This document shows positions 44,155 to 53,517 of a DNA stretch of 64,000 nt, piece after piece; the stretch's first letter is position 1; every line of letters begins with the position of its first letter. A program made the translations under genes and the position numbers. Below the pieces are notes generated by a model. That model did not search any database. It was not told the DNA's origin and saw only the letters and a list, made by a program, of their open reading frames with translations. Source of the DNA: Hydrotalea flava (GTDB taxonomy: Bacteria; Bacteroidota; Bacteroidia; Chitinophagales; Chitinophagaceae); the NCBI RefSeq assembly GCF_001623405.1, contig NZ_LUHG01000097.1:1-64000 (forward strand), in the 5' to 3' direction.

Positions 44155-45072
44155 ATGCAAACAAAAACCAAAGCCTATATTGCCTTTGCTGCCACCGGTA
44201 TTTTATGGGGCAGTACATGGGAAGCCAGTAAAATTGGGGTAGGCACCTTACCCGGTTTACAATTTTCAGCCATACGGCAGTGCATTGCTGGATTATTGAT
44301 AATAGGTTATTTTATGGCTAAGGGGCAACCACTACCTACACGCAGGCAATTTGTATTTTTAGCAGGAATGGGTTTTTTTACGTTCTTTTTATCGAATGGA
44401 GTGAGTACCTGGGGGCTTAATTATATTTCCGGGGGTATGGCTGCACTCATTGCAGCTATGTATCCATTATTTGTTGTTCTCATTGAAATTATTTTCTTCA
44501 AAAAAAATATAGCACGCCCTGCCACTTTTTTGGGGCTGGCAATGGGTATAGGCGGTATTGTACTGGTATTTTATGAAAATGCCATACATCAAAACACCTC
44601 GCATTATTGGAAGGGCATTTTACTATGTTTTATTGCTACGCTGGGCTGGAGTGTAGGTACTATTTTGCTGGCCGGCAACACTTTACAAATGCATCGGCAA
44701 TATGCTTTGGGTTGGCAAATGGTTGCTGCTTCTTTTTTTATAGGTTTCCTGGCATTTGTTACCGGTAATCATATTCCATTTCATCAAATTACTCTTACTT
44801 CATGGTTTGCCATGGCTTATCTTGTTGTAGCGGGTTCAATCCTGGCTTTTAAAGCATTTTTGTATACCATGGAACATTTAACACCTTCGGTGGCTGCATT
44901 GTATGCATACATTAACCCAATTGTAGCCTTGTTAATTGGCGCTGCTTTATTGAATGATCCTTTAACTTTTACAAATATTGTTGGTTCGCTGATTACGCTG
45001 GCGGGTGTGTATATAGTGAATAGAAGTGTACAAATTCATACAATGACCATTGCCGATGCCGAGGGCATGTAG
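44155..45072 (+). CDS. EamA/DMT superfamily transporter
   Basis: 305 residues, ten predicted membrane helices in two EamA repeats (ILWGSTWEASKIGVG in the first, GILLCFIATLGWSVGTILLAG in the second). The conserved proline motif in LTPSVAALYAYINPIVALLIG ends the second repeat. Exports or imports a small metabolite; substrate unknown. It starts directly behind the purH terminator and converges with the deacetylase gene. Confidence 0.88.
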   Translation: MQTKTKAYIAFAATGILWGSTWEASKIGVGTLPGLQFSAIRQCIAGLLIIGYFMAKGQPLPTRRQFVFLAGMGFFTFFLSNGVSTWGLNYISGGMAALIAAMYPLFVVLIEIIFFKKNIARPATFLGLAMGIGGIVLVFYENAIHQNTSHYWKGILLCFIATLGWSVGTILLAGNTLQMHRQYALGWQMVAASFFIGFLAFVTGNHIPFHQITLTSWFAMAYLVVAGSILAFKAFLYTMEHLTPSVAALYAYINPIVALLIGAALLNDPLTFTNIVGSLITLAGVYIVNRSVQIHTMTIADAEGM

Positions 45073-45081
45073 TACCTCAAT

Positions 45082-46392
45082 TTAAAGTGTTCTAAAAAAA
45101 TTGTAAAAAGCCTGTTTCCAAACGCTCATATTCCGCTCATTACTAATGCAGTGATTATGCCATACCGGCATACAAAAACCATTTACTGATTGGGTTATTG
45201 TAATTAATTGCTGTAATTCGGTATAAGCTGCCTGCGGTGTTAGCTTTTGTTGAAAAATAGCGGCAGTATCCATCCAGCAAAAAGGGTAAACCGTTAGGTG
45301 GGTGGTAGTTTCTTTTGGTAAATGATACCATTGAAACGGTTGTGCATAGGATGCTCTAAACCCATTTGCCGTACTGTATCCCATTGAATAGTCGGCGGTA
45401 ATGCCTAATTTAATCAGTTGTTCATAGCTTTCCGGTAAATGAAAGTGTAAGTAATGAAATCGGTTTTTGGTAATGGGCGATTTTATAAGGTTGATAAGGG
45501 TTTTTATTTCCTGCTTAGCTGCGGCCGGGTTCGGTGCCATACTGCTTTGTACCGATAAATGAATGCCCGTTTCAAATTGTTTGCTGAGTTGTTGTATAAG
45601 CAGCCGCATCCCTTTTTTTTGCGGTGCTATGTTTTTATCGAGTGCATGTTTTTTTTGTGACACTAAAAAAAAGAACAGTGCCGGCAGGTTTTGGGCAGCT
45701 AATATTTGAGTTATCTCATCAAATACGTAAAACGGATCACGTTGGTTACCTATCAATACACGTGCTGATTCTGTAATTGCTTCAACATTTCCTGTTATCA
45801 TGGCTTTTAAAAATTCGGCCATATTTTTTATGATTCCCCGGTAATGGTATTTATATGCCATATCAATATCAAAACCCGGAATAAATACAAATGAGCGTTG
45901 GGGTAACCGGTATGCCGGAAACAGGCATTGCATCTTTTTTTCAAACTGTTGTAACCACAAATCAATTAAGGGTATTTGGAGAAAATTTTCACGATAGGCT
46001 AAGCTTTTATTGGCCGGGAACCGGCCAAAACTATCCGTTTCATGTGGTAAGTATTCTTCATAACGGGATAGTAAATAAAATGATGCAGCAAAAATATCAA
46101 AGCCTAATTCACTCGCAAAACAAAAAAAAACGGGTGGTTTAAACCAATTGTCAATATATATCCGTTGTTTGTGTATATCGGTTTGGTGTAACAGTCCGTG
46201 CGGAATAACATTCAAGCATGGGCACTGAACCGTTAAGGTAGAGTAATTAATTTTAATGGCTTTACATTTTTCAAAAAAGTGCAGGTTGTGTGTAATTTGC
46301 CAATGTTTGCCCAACAAAGTTTCTATAATATAGGTTAACCTGGGCGAGGGCTCTTTTGCAAACAGCAAGTGTGTGGGCTTAGCAGCTTTCAT
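45082..46392 (-). CDS. Polysaccharide deacetylase-like protein with DUF7033 N-terminal domain
   Basis: 436 residues. The N-terminal half has the FELGFDIFAASFYLLSRYEEY-type block (here CFASELGFDIFAASFYLLSR) of the DUF7033 domain, followed by the NodB-like region: SFVFIPGFDIDMAYKYHYRG with the Asp pair, and WHNHCISNE near the C-terminus. Probably acts on a cell-surface or exopolysaccharide; the metal-binding pattern is incomplete by eye, so activity is uncertain. An in-frame ATG lies 6 bases upstream (46398). Last gene of the DUF3109-LUD operon (12-base gap). Confidence 0.75.
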   Translation of the reverse strand: MKAAKPTHLLFAKEPSPRLTYIIETLLGKHWQITHNLHFFEKCKAIKINYSTLTVQCPCLNVIPHGLLHQTDIHKQRIYIDNWFKPPVFFCFASELGFDIFAASFYLLSRYEEYLPHETDSFGRFPANKSLAYRENFLQIPLIDLWLQQFEKKMQCLFPAYRLPQRSFVFIPGFDIDMAYKYHYRGIIKNMAEFLKAMITGNVEAITESARVLIGNQRDPFYVFDEITQILAAQNLPALFFFLVSQKKHALDKNIAPQKKGMRLLIQQLSKQFETGIHLSVQSSMAPNPAAAKQEIKTLINLIKSPITKNRFHYLHFHLPESYEQLIKLGITADYSMGYSTANGFRASYAQPFQWYHLPKETTTHLTVYPFCWMDTAAIFQQKLTPQAAYTELQQLITITQSVNGFCMPVWHNHCISNERNMSVWKQAFYNFFRTL

Positions 46393-46404
46393 AGGCAATG
46401 TATA

Positions 46405-47784
46405 CTACTGTTTTTGTGCCTGTTCTTTCCACAACTCATTAAAAGTTTTTGGGCTAAACTGTAATGGGGTTCTGTGTTTGGTCCAGTTTTTGAATAATTG
46501 ATGCACCATTTTGTTTTTCAGCTTTCCATTGCCTGTATTCATCATGCCTCTGTGCAGGCTGGCCATTTTCCATACTTTCCAGGCCAAACGTTCTGAGAGT
46601 AAGCTATTGCCATCCTGAACCGATTCGAGCCTGTTTTCTAACAATAATTCATGCAGGTTAATACGTACCGGACAAACCTGTGTGCAGTTACCGCAGAGGG
46701 ATGAGGCAAAACTAAGGTGTTCGTAATCCTTCATCCCATTTAAATGCGGTGTAATGACACTACCAATGGGTCCGCTGTAGGTGGTTTCATAGCTATGGCC
46801 ACCAATATTTTTATATACGGGGCAGGCATTTAAACAGGCACCGCAGCGAATACAGTACAATGCTTCACGGGTTTTTGCATTGGCCAATAGGTTGGTGCGG
46901 CCATTGTTTAATAATATCACATACATGGCTTCCGGTCCGTCTGTTTCACCGGCCTGCCGCGGCCCGGTAATAATGGAATTGTAAACGGTAATTTGCTGGC
47001 CTGTACCAAACGATGCCAGTAAGGGCCAAAACAAAGGCAGGTCATACACCGAGGGTAACACTTTTTCAATACCCACAATTACAATATGTGTATTGGGCCA
47101 GGCTGTGGTTAAACGGGCATTGCCTTCATTTTCGGTAAGTGCAATACCGCCAATATCGGCCAGAATAAAATTGGCACCGGTTATACCAATTTGCGCTGCA
47201 GTATATTTTTCCCTCAGTTTTTGCCGGGCTATCTGCGTAATTTCAGCGGGGTTTAATCCGCCGGGAACGCCCAATTTATCGGCAAACAATTTGGCCACAT
47301 CTTCCTTGCTTTTGTGCATGGCAGGTGTAACTATATGATAGGGTGGTTCGCCATCTAATTGCTGAATATATTCGCCTAAATCGGTTTCTATGCTTTCAAT
47401 ACCATGGCTGGCTAAAAAATGGTTTAAGTGAATTTCTTCGGTAACCATACTCTTGCTTTTAACCACAGTAGTACAGTTTTTAGCTTTACAAATATTGCCA
47501 ATGGCAGCCAGGGCCTGTTCGGTGTTTTCGGCCCATATAACCTCAGCACCACGGGCTGTTATTTGTTTTTCGAATTGTTCTAATAAAGTATCTAAATGTT
47601 CAATGGCCCGCCATTTAATATTTTTGGCTTTTTCGCGAACTAACGGCAGGTTGGCAAATTGTTGTTGCCCTTTTGGAACGGCAGCATTGTATTTCCCTAT
47701 ATTGAAATTAATTTTTCGGCGATGCTCTAAATCGGGTGCTTTAATGGTACTTTTGGCAATAAAACCTGCTGCATTTTTGTTCAT
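46405..47784 (-). CDS. LUD-domain iron-sulfur protein (LutB-like)
   Basis: 459 residues. LutB-type subunit of L-lactate utilisation: the LUD domain runs over residues ~60-300 (IGITGANFILADIGGIALTENEG), then two 4Fe-4S motifs, YCIRCGACLNACPVYKNIGG and SLCGNCTQVCPVRINLHELL. In LutABC it works with LutA and LutC to oxidise lactate; neither partner is next to it here, so it may be assembled with subunits encoded elsewhere. It lies between the DUF3109 and deacetylase genes. Confidence 0.88.
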   Translation of the reverse strand: MNKNAAGFIAKSTIKAPDLEHRRKINFNIGKYNAAVPKGQQQFANLPLVREKAKNIKWRAIEHLDTLLEQFEKQITARGAEVIWAENTEQALAAIGNICKAKNCTTVVKSKSMVTEEIHLNHFLASHGIESIETDLGEYIQQLDGEPPYHIVTPAMHKSKEDVAKLFADKLGVPGGLNPAEITQIARQKLREKYTAAQIGITGANFILADIGGIALTENEGNARLTTAWPNTHIVIVGIEKVLPSVYDLPLFWPLLASFGTGQQITVYNSIITGPRQAGETDGPEAMYVILLNNGRTNLLANAKTREALYCIRCGACLNACPVYKNIGGHSYETTYSGPIGSVITPHLNGMKDYEHLSFASSLCGNCTQVCPVRINLHELLLENRLESVQDGNSLLSERLAWKVWKMASLHRGMMNTGNGKLKNKMVHQLFKNWTKHRTPLQFSPKTFNELWKEQAQKQ

Positions 47785-47833
47785 ACCCGTTCAATTTAAT
47801 GCTGATAAACACTTGCAATTTACATTCATAAAA

Positions 47834-48430
47834 TTATTTTTTGGCCATACGTATATTTTCGGCGGTGGCTGCCAGAGCTTCATAAAATTCGTTGCCATAT
47901 TTTCGAATCAGTGCATCTTTCAGGAAAAGATATACCGGTACTTTTAGTTGTTTACCCAGCGCACAAGCCGGGCTGCACATTGTTTCTCTTGGTTCATAAT
48001 TTACATATTCCACATCCGTATGTTTTTTACTGGCCGAAATGCGAATGGGGTATAAGTGACAGCTGATGGGCTTTTTCCATTGGGTTAGGCCCTGCATATA
48101 CGCTTGTTCAAAAGCACAGAGAATTACGCCATTGGCATCACGTTTACCATAAATACAAATACCGCTGCCAATGGTGGGGGTTACCCAGCCAAATTCTTTA
48201 TCGTACACTGCTTCGCCCTGTTTTTCCAGTTCTTTCAGCCCTGCAGCACTCATAAACTGCTTTGCTGCGGCAATGCTGGCTTTTATTGCTTTCAATTCGT
48301 CTAGTTCTAATGGTGCACCTGCATCGCCATCTTCACAACAACCGCCTTTGCATTGATTCAAATTGCACACAAATTGTTCTTCTATTACGGCATCGCTAAT
48401 TAAAACATTATCAATGGCTATCATTTTCAA
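47834..48430 (-). CDS. DUF3109 family protein, Cys-rich
   Basis: 198 residues covering one DUF3109 domain. Cys-rich motifs at the start, FVCNLNQCKGGCCEDGDAGAPLE, then CAFEQAYMQGLTQWKKPISCH, and CSPACALGKQLKVPVYLFLK suggest a metal or iron-sulfur site (YkgJ-like). Function not established; widespread in Bacteroidota. First gene of a three-gene operon with the LUD protein and the deacetylase, driven by the -7 box at 48458. Confidence 0.88.
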   Translation of the reverse strand: MKMIAIDNVLISDAVIEEQFVCNLNQCKGGCCEDGDAGAPLELDELKAIKASIAAAKQFMSAAGLKELEKQGEAVYDKEFGWVTPTIGSGICIYGKRDANGVILCAFEQAYMQGLTQWKKPISCHLYPIRISASKKHTDVEYVNYEPRETMCSPACALGKQLKVPVYLFLKDALIRKYGNEFYEALAATAENIRMAKK

Positions 48431-48457
48431 TTAATGGGTTTAAAGGGTAGGTATTAC

Positions 48458-48465
48458 AAAGGTAA
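48458..48465 (-). promoter_or_regulatory. -7 box of the DUF3109-LUD-deacetylase operon
   Basis: TACCTTTG on the - strand, an exact TAnnTTTG match, 28 bases upstream of the DUF3109 start. Confidence 0.55.
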
Positions 48466-48647
48466 AAGGTTTGGAGTTAGTGATGGGTAGTTTGCGGAAA
48501 ATAGCTTTTTTTGGAAGGGGGCAATCCGCAGGAAAATGATTCATTTTTTATAAAATTGGCAGTCATTCAGTAGGGAATAGGCTGTAATATACATTTTGTT
48601 CGATTTTTACTAACAACGTTCAGTTATTCATAAATCATCAAACCCCG
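48466..48647 (+). promoter_or_regulatory. Probable CRISPR leader
   Basis: 182 bases of AT-rich DNA between the DUF3109 promoter and the first repeat. The tracrRNA fixes the reading direction of the array as +, so this is the 5' side. A near-consensus box TACATTTTG (48591-48600 area) could drive a long precursor. The leader role is inferred from position; no integration site has been tested. Confidence 0.5.
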
Positions 48648-48694
48648 GTTGTGATTTGCTTTCAAATTCTTTTTATCAGATCTTTGATAACAAC

Positions 48695-48724
48695 ATTTTT
48701 TCAAAATAAAACAAAAAAAACTTT
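48695..48724 (+). repeat. CRISPR spacer 1, identical to spacer 39 (51614-51643)
   Basis: Both 30-base spacers begin ATTTTTTCAAAATAAAAC and end AAAACTTT. They are 38 units apart, one at the leader end and one near the far end. Confidence 0.9.
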
Positions 48725-50537
48725 GTTGTGATTTGCTTTCAAATTCTTTTTATCAGATCTTTGATAACAACTGTAAATGATAATAATGTGTTTGAAGCAG
48801 GGTTGTGATTTGCTTTCAAATTCTTTTTATCAGATCTTTGATAACAACTTTAACTAAAATATTAGCAATTAAATGTACGTTGTGATTTGCTTTCAAATTC
48901 TTTTTATCAGATCTTTGATAACAACTCCCTCCGTTTTTTAATTTCCATCCATATTGTTGTGATTTGCTTTCAAATTCTTTTTATCAGATCTTTGATAACA
49001 ACGCAATGAATGAAACAACTGCCGGCAAGCGTTGTGATTTGCTTTCAAATTCTTTTTATCAGATCTTTGATAACAACAAATCCATCGTTTGTGCTTGTAG
49101 TAAGATGGTTGTGATTTGCTTTCAAATTCTTTTTATCAGATCTTTGATAACAACTCTTCTACTCCCTTTAATTCATGTGCCTTCGTTGTGATTTGCTTTC
49201 AAATTCTTTTTATCAGATCTTTGATAACAACCGACTGGATAAAAAGATTACAGAGTGAAGAGTTGTGATTTGCTTTCAAATTCTTTTTATCAGATCTTTG
49301 ATAACAACAGATGACGCTGTCACCATTAATGTAAATCAGTTGTGATTTGCTTTCAAATTCTTTTTATCAGATCTTTGATAACAACTCAACATCACCTCTG
49401 CTAACAGCTACAACTGTTGTGATTTGCTTTCAAATTCTTTTTATCAGATCTTTGATAACAACCATTTTGCCATCGGCCCAACTAACGTATATGTTGTGAT
49501 TTGCTTTCAAATTCTTTTTATCAGATCTTTGATAACAACAAAATTGCCGCCTTGAAAATTGCTCTGGGAGGTTGTGATTTGCTTTCAAATTCTTTTTATC
49601 AGATCTTTGATAACAACAACTGCAACGGGTATTCTTTTACAAATTCGTTGTGATTTGCTTTCAAATTCTTTTTATCAGATCTTTGATAACAACTAAACGT
49701 AGAAGCACTACAGTTGGCTCGTGTTGTGATTTGCTTTCAAATTCTTTTTATCAGATCTTTGATAACAACAATTTATGAAAAGCAAACCTTTTACAGAAGG
49801 TTGTGATTTGCTTTCAAATTCTTTTTATCAGATCTTTGATAACAACTAAAGCTTTGGAACTGCAATTAGAAAAGCAGTTGTGATTTGCTTTCAAATTCTT
49901 TTTATCAGATCTTTGATAACAACACAACCGACAGGCAGGCAATTGAAAGTAACGTTGTGATTTGCTTTCAAATTCTTTTTATCAGATCTTTGATAACAAC
50001 GTTACACTAACAGTAACAGAGCCTGCGGGGTTGTGATTTGCTTTCAAATTCTTTTTATCAGATCTTTGATAACAACAGATTTTATGAGCGTTTGCTTTTT
50101 GTGTTCGTTGTGATTTGCTTTCAAATTCTTTTTATCAGATCTTTGATAACAACTGAGCAACTTTTTGAATTTTTAAAAGATAGGTTGTGATTTGCTTTCA
50201 AATTCTTTTTATCAGATCTTTGATAACAACAAAATATTTATGCGTGTGCTTCGACAATTTGTTGTGATTTGCTTTCAAATTCTTTTTATCAGATCTTTGA
50301 TAACAACATGAAAGCGCTACAAGCGATTTAATGCGCTGTTGTGATTTGCTTTCAAATTCTTTTTATCAGATCTTTGATAACAACAAAATAAGTAATACTA
50401 TTATTGTTTTTTCTGTTGTGATTTGCTTTCAAATTCTTTTTATCAGATCTTTGATAACAACCAAATCAAAAAATAGTTATTAACATTTGTGTTGTGATTT
50501 GCTTTCAAATTCTTTTTATCAGATCTTTGATAACAAC

Positions 50538-50567
50538 CTGAATACAAAAAGGAATTACATCTGCATT
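50538..50567 (+). repeat. CRISPR spacer 25, identical to spacer 31 (50999-51028)
   Basis: Both 30-base spacers begin CTGAATACAAAAAGG and end ATCTGCATT, six repeat units apart. This suggests internal recombination or repeated acquisition. Confidence 0.9.
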
Positions 50568-52060
50568 GTTGTGATTTGCTTTCAAATTCTTTTTATCAGA
50601 TCTTTGATAACAACCGCTTCCCTTTGCTTTTTCAAAGCAATCTGGTTGTGATTTGCTTTCAAATTCTTTTTATCAGATCTTTGATAACAACTTCTGGCAT
50701 CTTGTTTGTTTTTTATTATTTGTTGTGATTTGCTTTCAAATTCTTTTTATCAGATCTTTGATAACAACACAACCGTTTTAGTTTTAACAGAAAGCGCGTT
50801 GTGATTTGCTTTCAAATTCTTTTTATCAGATCTTTGATAACAACGTTCAGAAGTGTTTTTAAGCACGGCAAATGGTTGTGATTTGCTTTCAAATTCTTTT
50901 TATCAGATCTTTGATAACAACAAAAAAGAAACGCTGTTGCGCAAGTTCATGGTTGTGATTTGCTTTCAAATTCTTTTTATCAGATCTTTGATAACAACCT
51001 GAATACAAAAAGGAATTACATCTGCATTGTTGTGATTTGCTTTCAAATTCTTTTTATCAGATCTTTGATAACAACGCCGGTTTTGATGAAATAAACGAAA
51101 TAAACGTTGTGATTTGCTTTCAAATTCTTTTTATCAGATCTTTGATAACAACAAAGTTCATCCTATTGTTTTTCAAGACAATGTTGTGATTTGCTTTCAA
51201 ATTCTTTTTATCAGATCTTTGATAACAACCACGTTACACAGTAATGTACATACTTCGTGTTGTGATTTGCTTTCAAATTCTTTTTATCAGATCTTTGATA
51301 ACAACAAATCTTCGTGGCAATGCAATAACAAGTTGGTTGTGATTTGCTTTCAAATTCTTTTTATCAGATCTTTGATAACAACACACCGCCGCCGTAGATT
51401 ACTCACTGCTTATGTTGTGATTTGCTTTCAAATTCTTTTTATCAGATCTTTGATAACAACCCAGACAGCCTATTGATAGCAACGGCGACGTTGTGATTTG
51501 CTTTCAAATTCTTTTTATCAGATCTTTGATAACAACTTAATACAATCAATTGACCACCCTTTGGGTGTTGTGATTTGCTTTCAAATTCTTTTTATCAGAT
51601 CTTTGATAACAACATTTTTTCAAAATAAAACAAAAAAAACTTTGTTGTGATTTGCTTTCAAATTCTTTTTATCAGATCTTTGATAACAACGTTTTTATTT
51701 ACAAATCATTTTAAAGTTTGTTGTGATTTGCTTTCAAATTCTTTTTATCAGATCTTTGATAACAACAATGGTATTTGGCGGATAAAATCGAGTGATGTTG
51801 TGATTTGCTTTCAAATTCTTTTTATCAGATCTTTGATAACAACTTACCATTGATAAATTGGATGCAGTTTGTAGTTGTGATTTGCTTTCAAATTCTTTTT
51901 ATCAGATCTTTGATAACAACCTCTCATCATAGTTCACAAGGTATTTTTCCGTTGTGATTTGCTTTCAAATTCTTTTTATCAGATCTTTGATAACAACAGT
52001 AAATGCTGAAATGCAATGCCTGTAAGGGTTTTCAAAGAAAATAGAAAGAAAAAAATGACT

Positions 52061-52098
52061 AAAAAGGCTGTATCTGCCATAAGCAGTACAGCCTTTTT
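52061..52098. terminator. Bidirectional terminator between the CRISPR array and cas2
   Basis: GGCTGTA (52066-52072) pairs with TACAGCC (52087-52093), with an inner CTGC/GCAG stem, flanked by AAAAA and TTTTT. It can end the array transcript and the cas operon. Confidence 0.88.
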
Positions 52099-52126
52099 GC
52101 TTTTCTATTGCGTTGGTGGTGGGGTT

Positions 52127-52492
<366 letters not shown>

Positions 52493-52594
52493 CTATCTGG
52501 TATCATCAATTGCATGTACTGGTATTACAACGCCATTAATAAGTTTATTATTGTATATTGAGAATATATTTATATACCGGCGGGGTTGGTGTGT

Positions 52595-53506
52595 TTACAA
52601 AAATTCAGGGAATAGCAGTTTTCGCTGCTCGCCATTATAGCATTTACTTAACGAGAAAGCGGTTTTTTGCATGGCAATCCATAAGGGGCTGTTTTGTGCT
52701 TCTATTTTTGTATCATGTGTTAACACACTCAGCAGTTGCACTTTTATGGGTTGCGTTAACACCTCAACTGCCGATGTTTCGTGAATAATGTTGCGTACAA
52801 TAGCATCTACAAAAGGGCGGTAGGGTTCCATCATATCATCGGCCAAACAATATGCATTGTAGCGGTTGCGGTGAAAAATGCCCAGTGTGGGCAATAAGCC
52901 CGCTCCGGCAATGGCACGGGCCATGGCTGCCCGTATAATGGCATATCCGTAATTCAGCAAATTATTGGGTGGTGGGCCTTCCCGTTTTCTAAAAAACTGC
53001 CAGGCTTCCGGAAACAAATGTGCCCAATAATATGCCGCTGCTTTGGCTTCGGCATTATCGGCATCGCCACTTTTTACGCTTTGCTGGGCATTGTTTAAAT
53101 AACCATGGGGTATATGCCATTTTTTTAAAACGGCTGCCTGGTTATTGATTTTGGCTTTTACGGTTTGTTGCCACAATTGTTTTTTCAAAGGTTCGCTGGC
53201 TGCCAATTGTTCCTTGAAACGTTCACTTTGCAGGGTATGACTTTCTAAAGGCAATAACATGCCGGTAGGGTGGTGGGTGCTGTTGCAGGTAATTACGGCA
53301 ATATTATTAGCAACTAGTTTGTTTAACAAAAAATGGGTAATGGTAATTTGGGGGTGTTCTAACACCAGTACTCCCACATCTTCAATGGGTACGCTTTTAT
53401 CGTGCCTGTCTTCCAAACCTTTAATAGCGGCATAACTAATTACCAATTGTTCATTGTTGCACTTTAGGTGGCAGGGGTTTTCTATGCAGAGGGTGCGTTT
53501 AAGCAT
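52595..53506 (-). CDS. cas1: CRISPR-associated integrase Cas1, type II
   Basis: 303 residues. Catalytic Glu in DADNAEAKAAAYYW (E153), His in LGIFHRNRYNAYCLADDMMEPYRP (H212) and Asp in the same block (D223/D224): the usual Glu-His-Asp site. LNYGYAIIRAAMARAIAGAGLLP is typical of type II Cas1. It inserts new spacers with Cas2. The start lies 11 bases after the RAYT stop. Confidence 0.96.
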   Translation of the reverse strand: MLKRTLCIENPCHLKCNNEQLVISYAAIKGLEDRHDKSVPIEDVGVLVLEHPQITITHFLLNKLVANNIAVITCNSTHHPTGMLLPLESHTLQSERFKEQLAASEPLKKQLWQQTVKAKINNQAAVLKKWHIPHGYLNNAQQSVKSGDADNAEAKAAAYYWAHLFPEAWQFFRKREGPPPNNLLNYGYAIIRAAMARAIAGAGLLPTLGIFHRNRYNAYCLADDMMEPYRPFVDAIVRNIIHETSAVEVLTQPIKVQLLSVLTHDTKIEAQNSPLWIAMQKTAFSLSKCYNGEQRKLLFPEFL

Positions 53507-53517
53507 GCTGGCATAAT

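Larger units (their letters stand above)
48648..51997 (+). CRISPR. Type II-C CRISPR array, 44 repeats and 43 spacers
   Basis: Repeats of 47 bases begin GTTGTGATTTGCTTTCAAAT and end AGATCTTTGATAACAAC, all identical by eye, even the last. Spacers are mostly 30 bases, with several of 29, one of 28 (49003-49030) and two of 31. The direction is set by the tracrRNA anti-repeat, which matches repeat bases 2-21. Two spacers occur twice. Each repeat carries TTG (bases 9-11), 20 bases, GATCTTTG (32-39), resembling the Bacteroidota promoter. The array converges with the cas operon at a shared terminator. Confidence 0.98.

Noticed and set aside
48964-51853. Open frames of 60-120 codons inside the CRISPR array with the repeated text MLSNSFYQIFDNN or VICFQILFIRSLITT
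   Set aside because: They are translations of the repeat and spacers, not genes.
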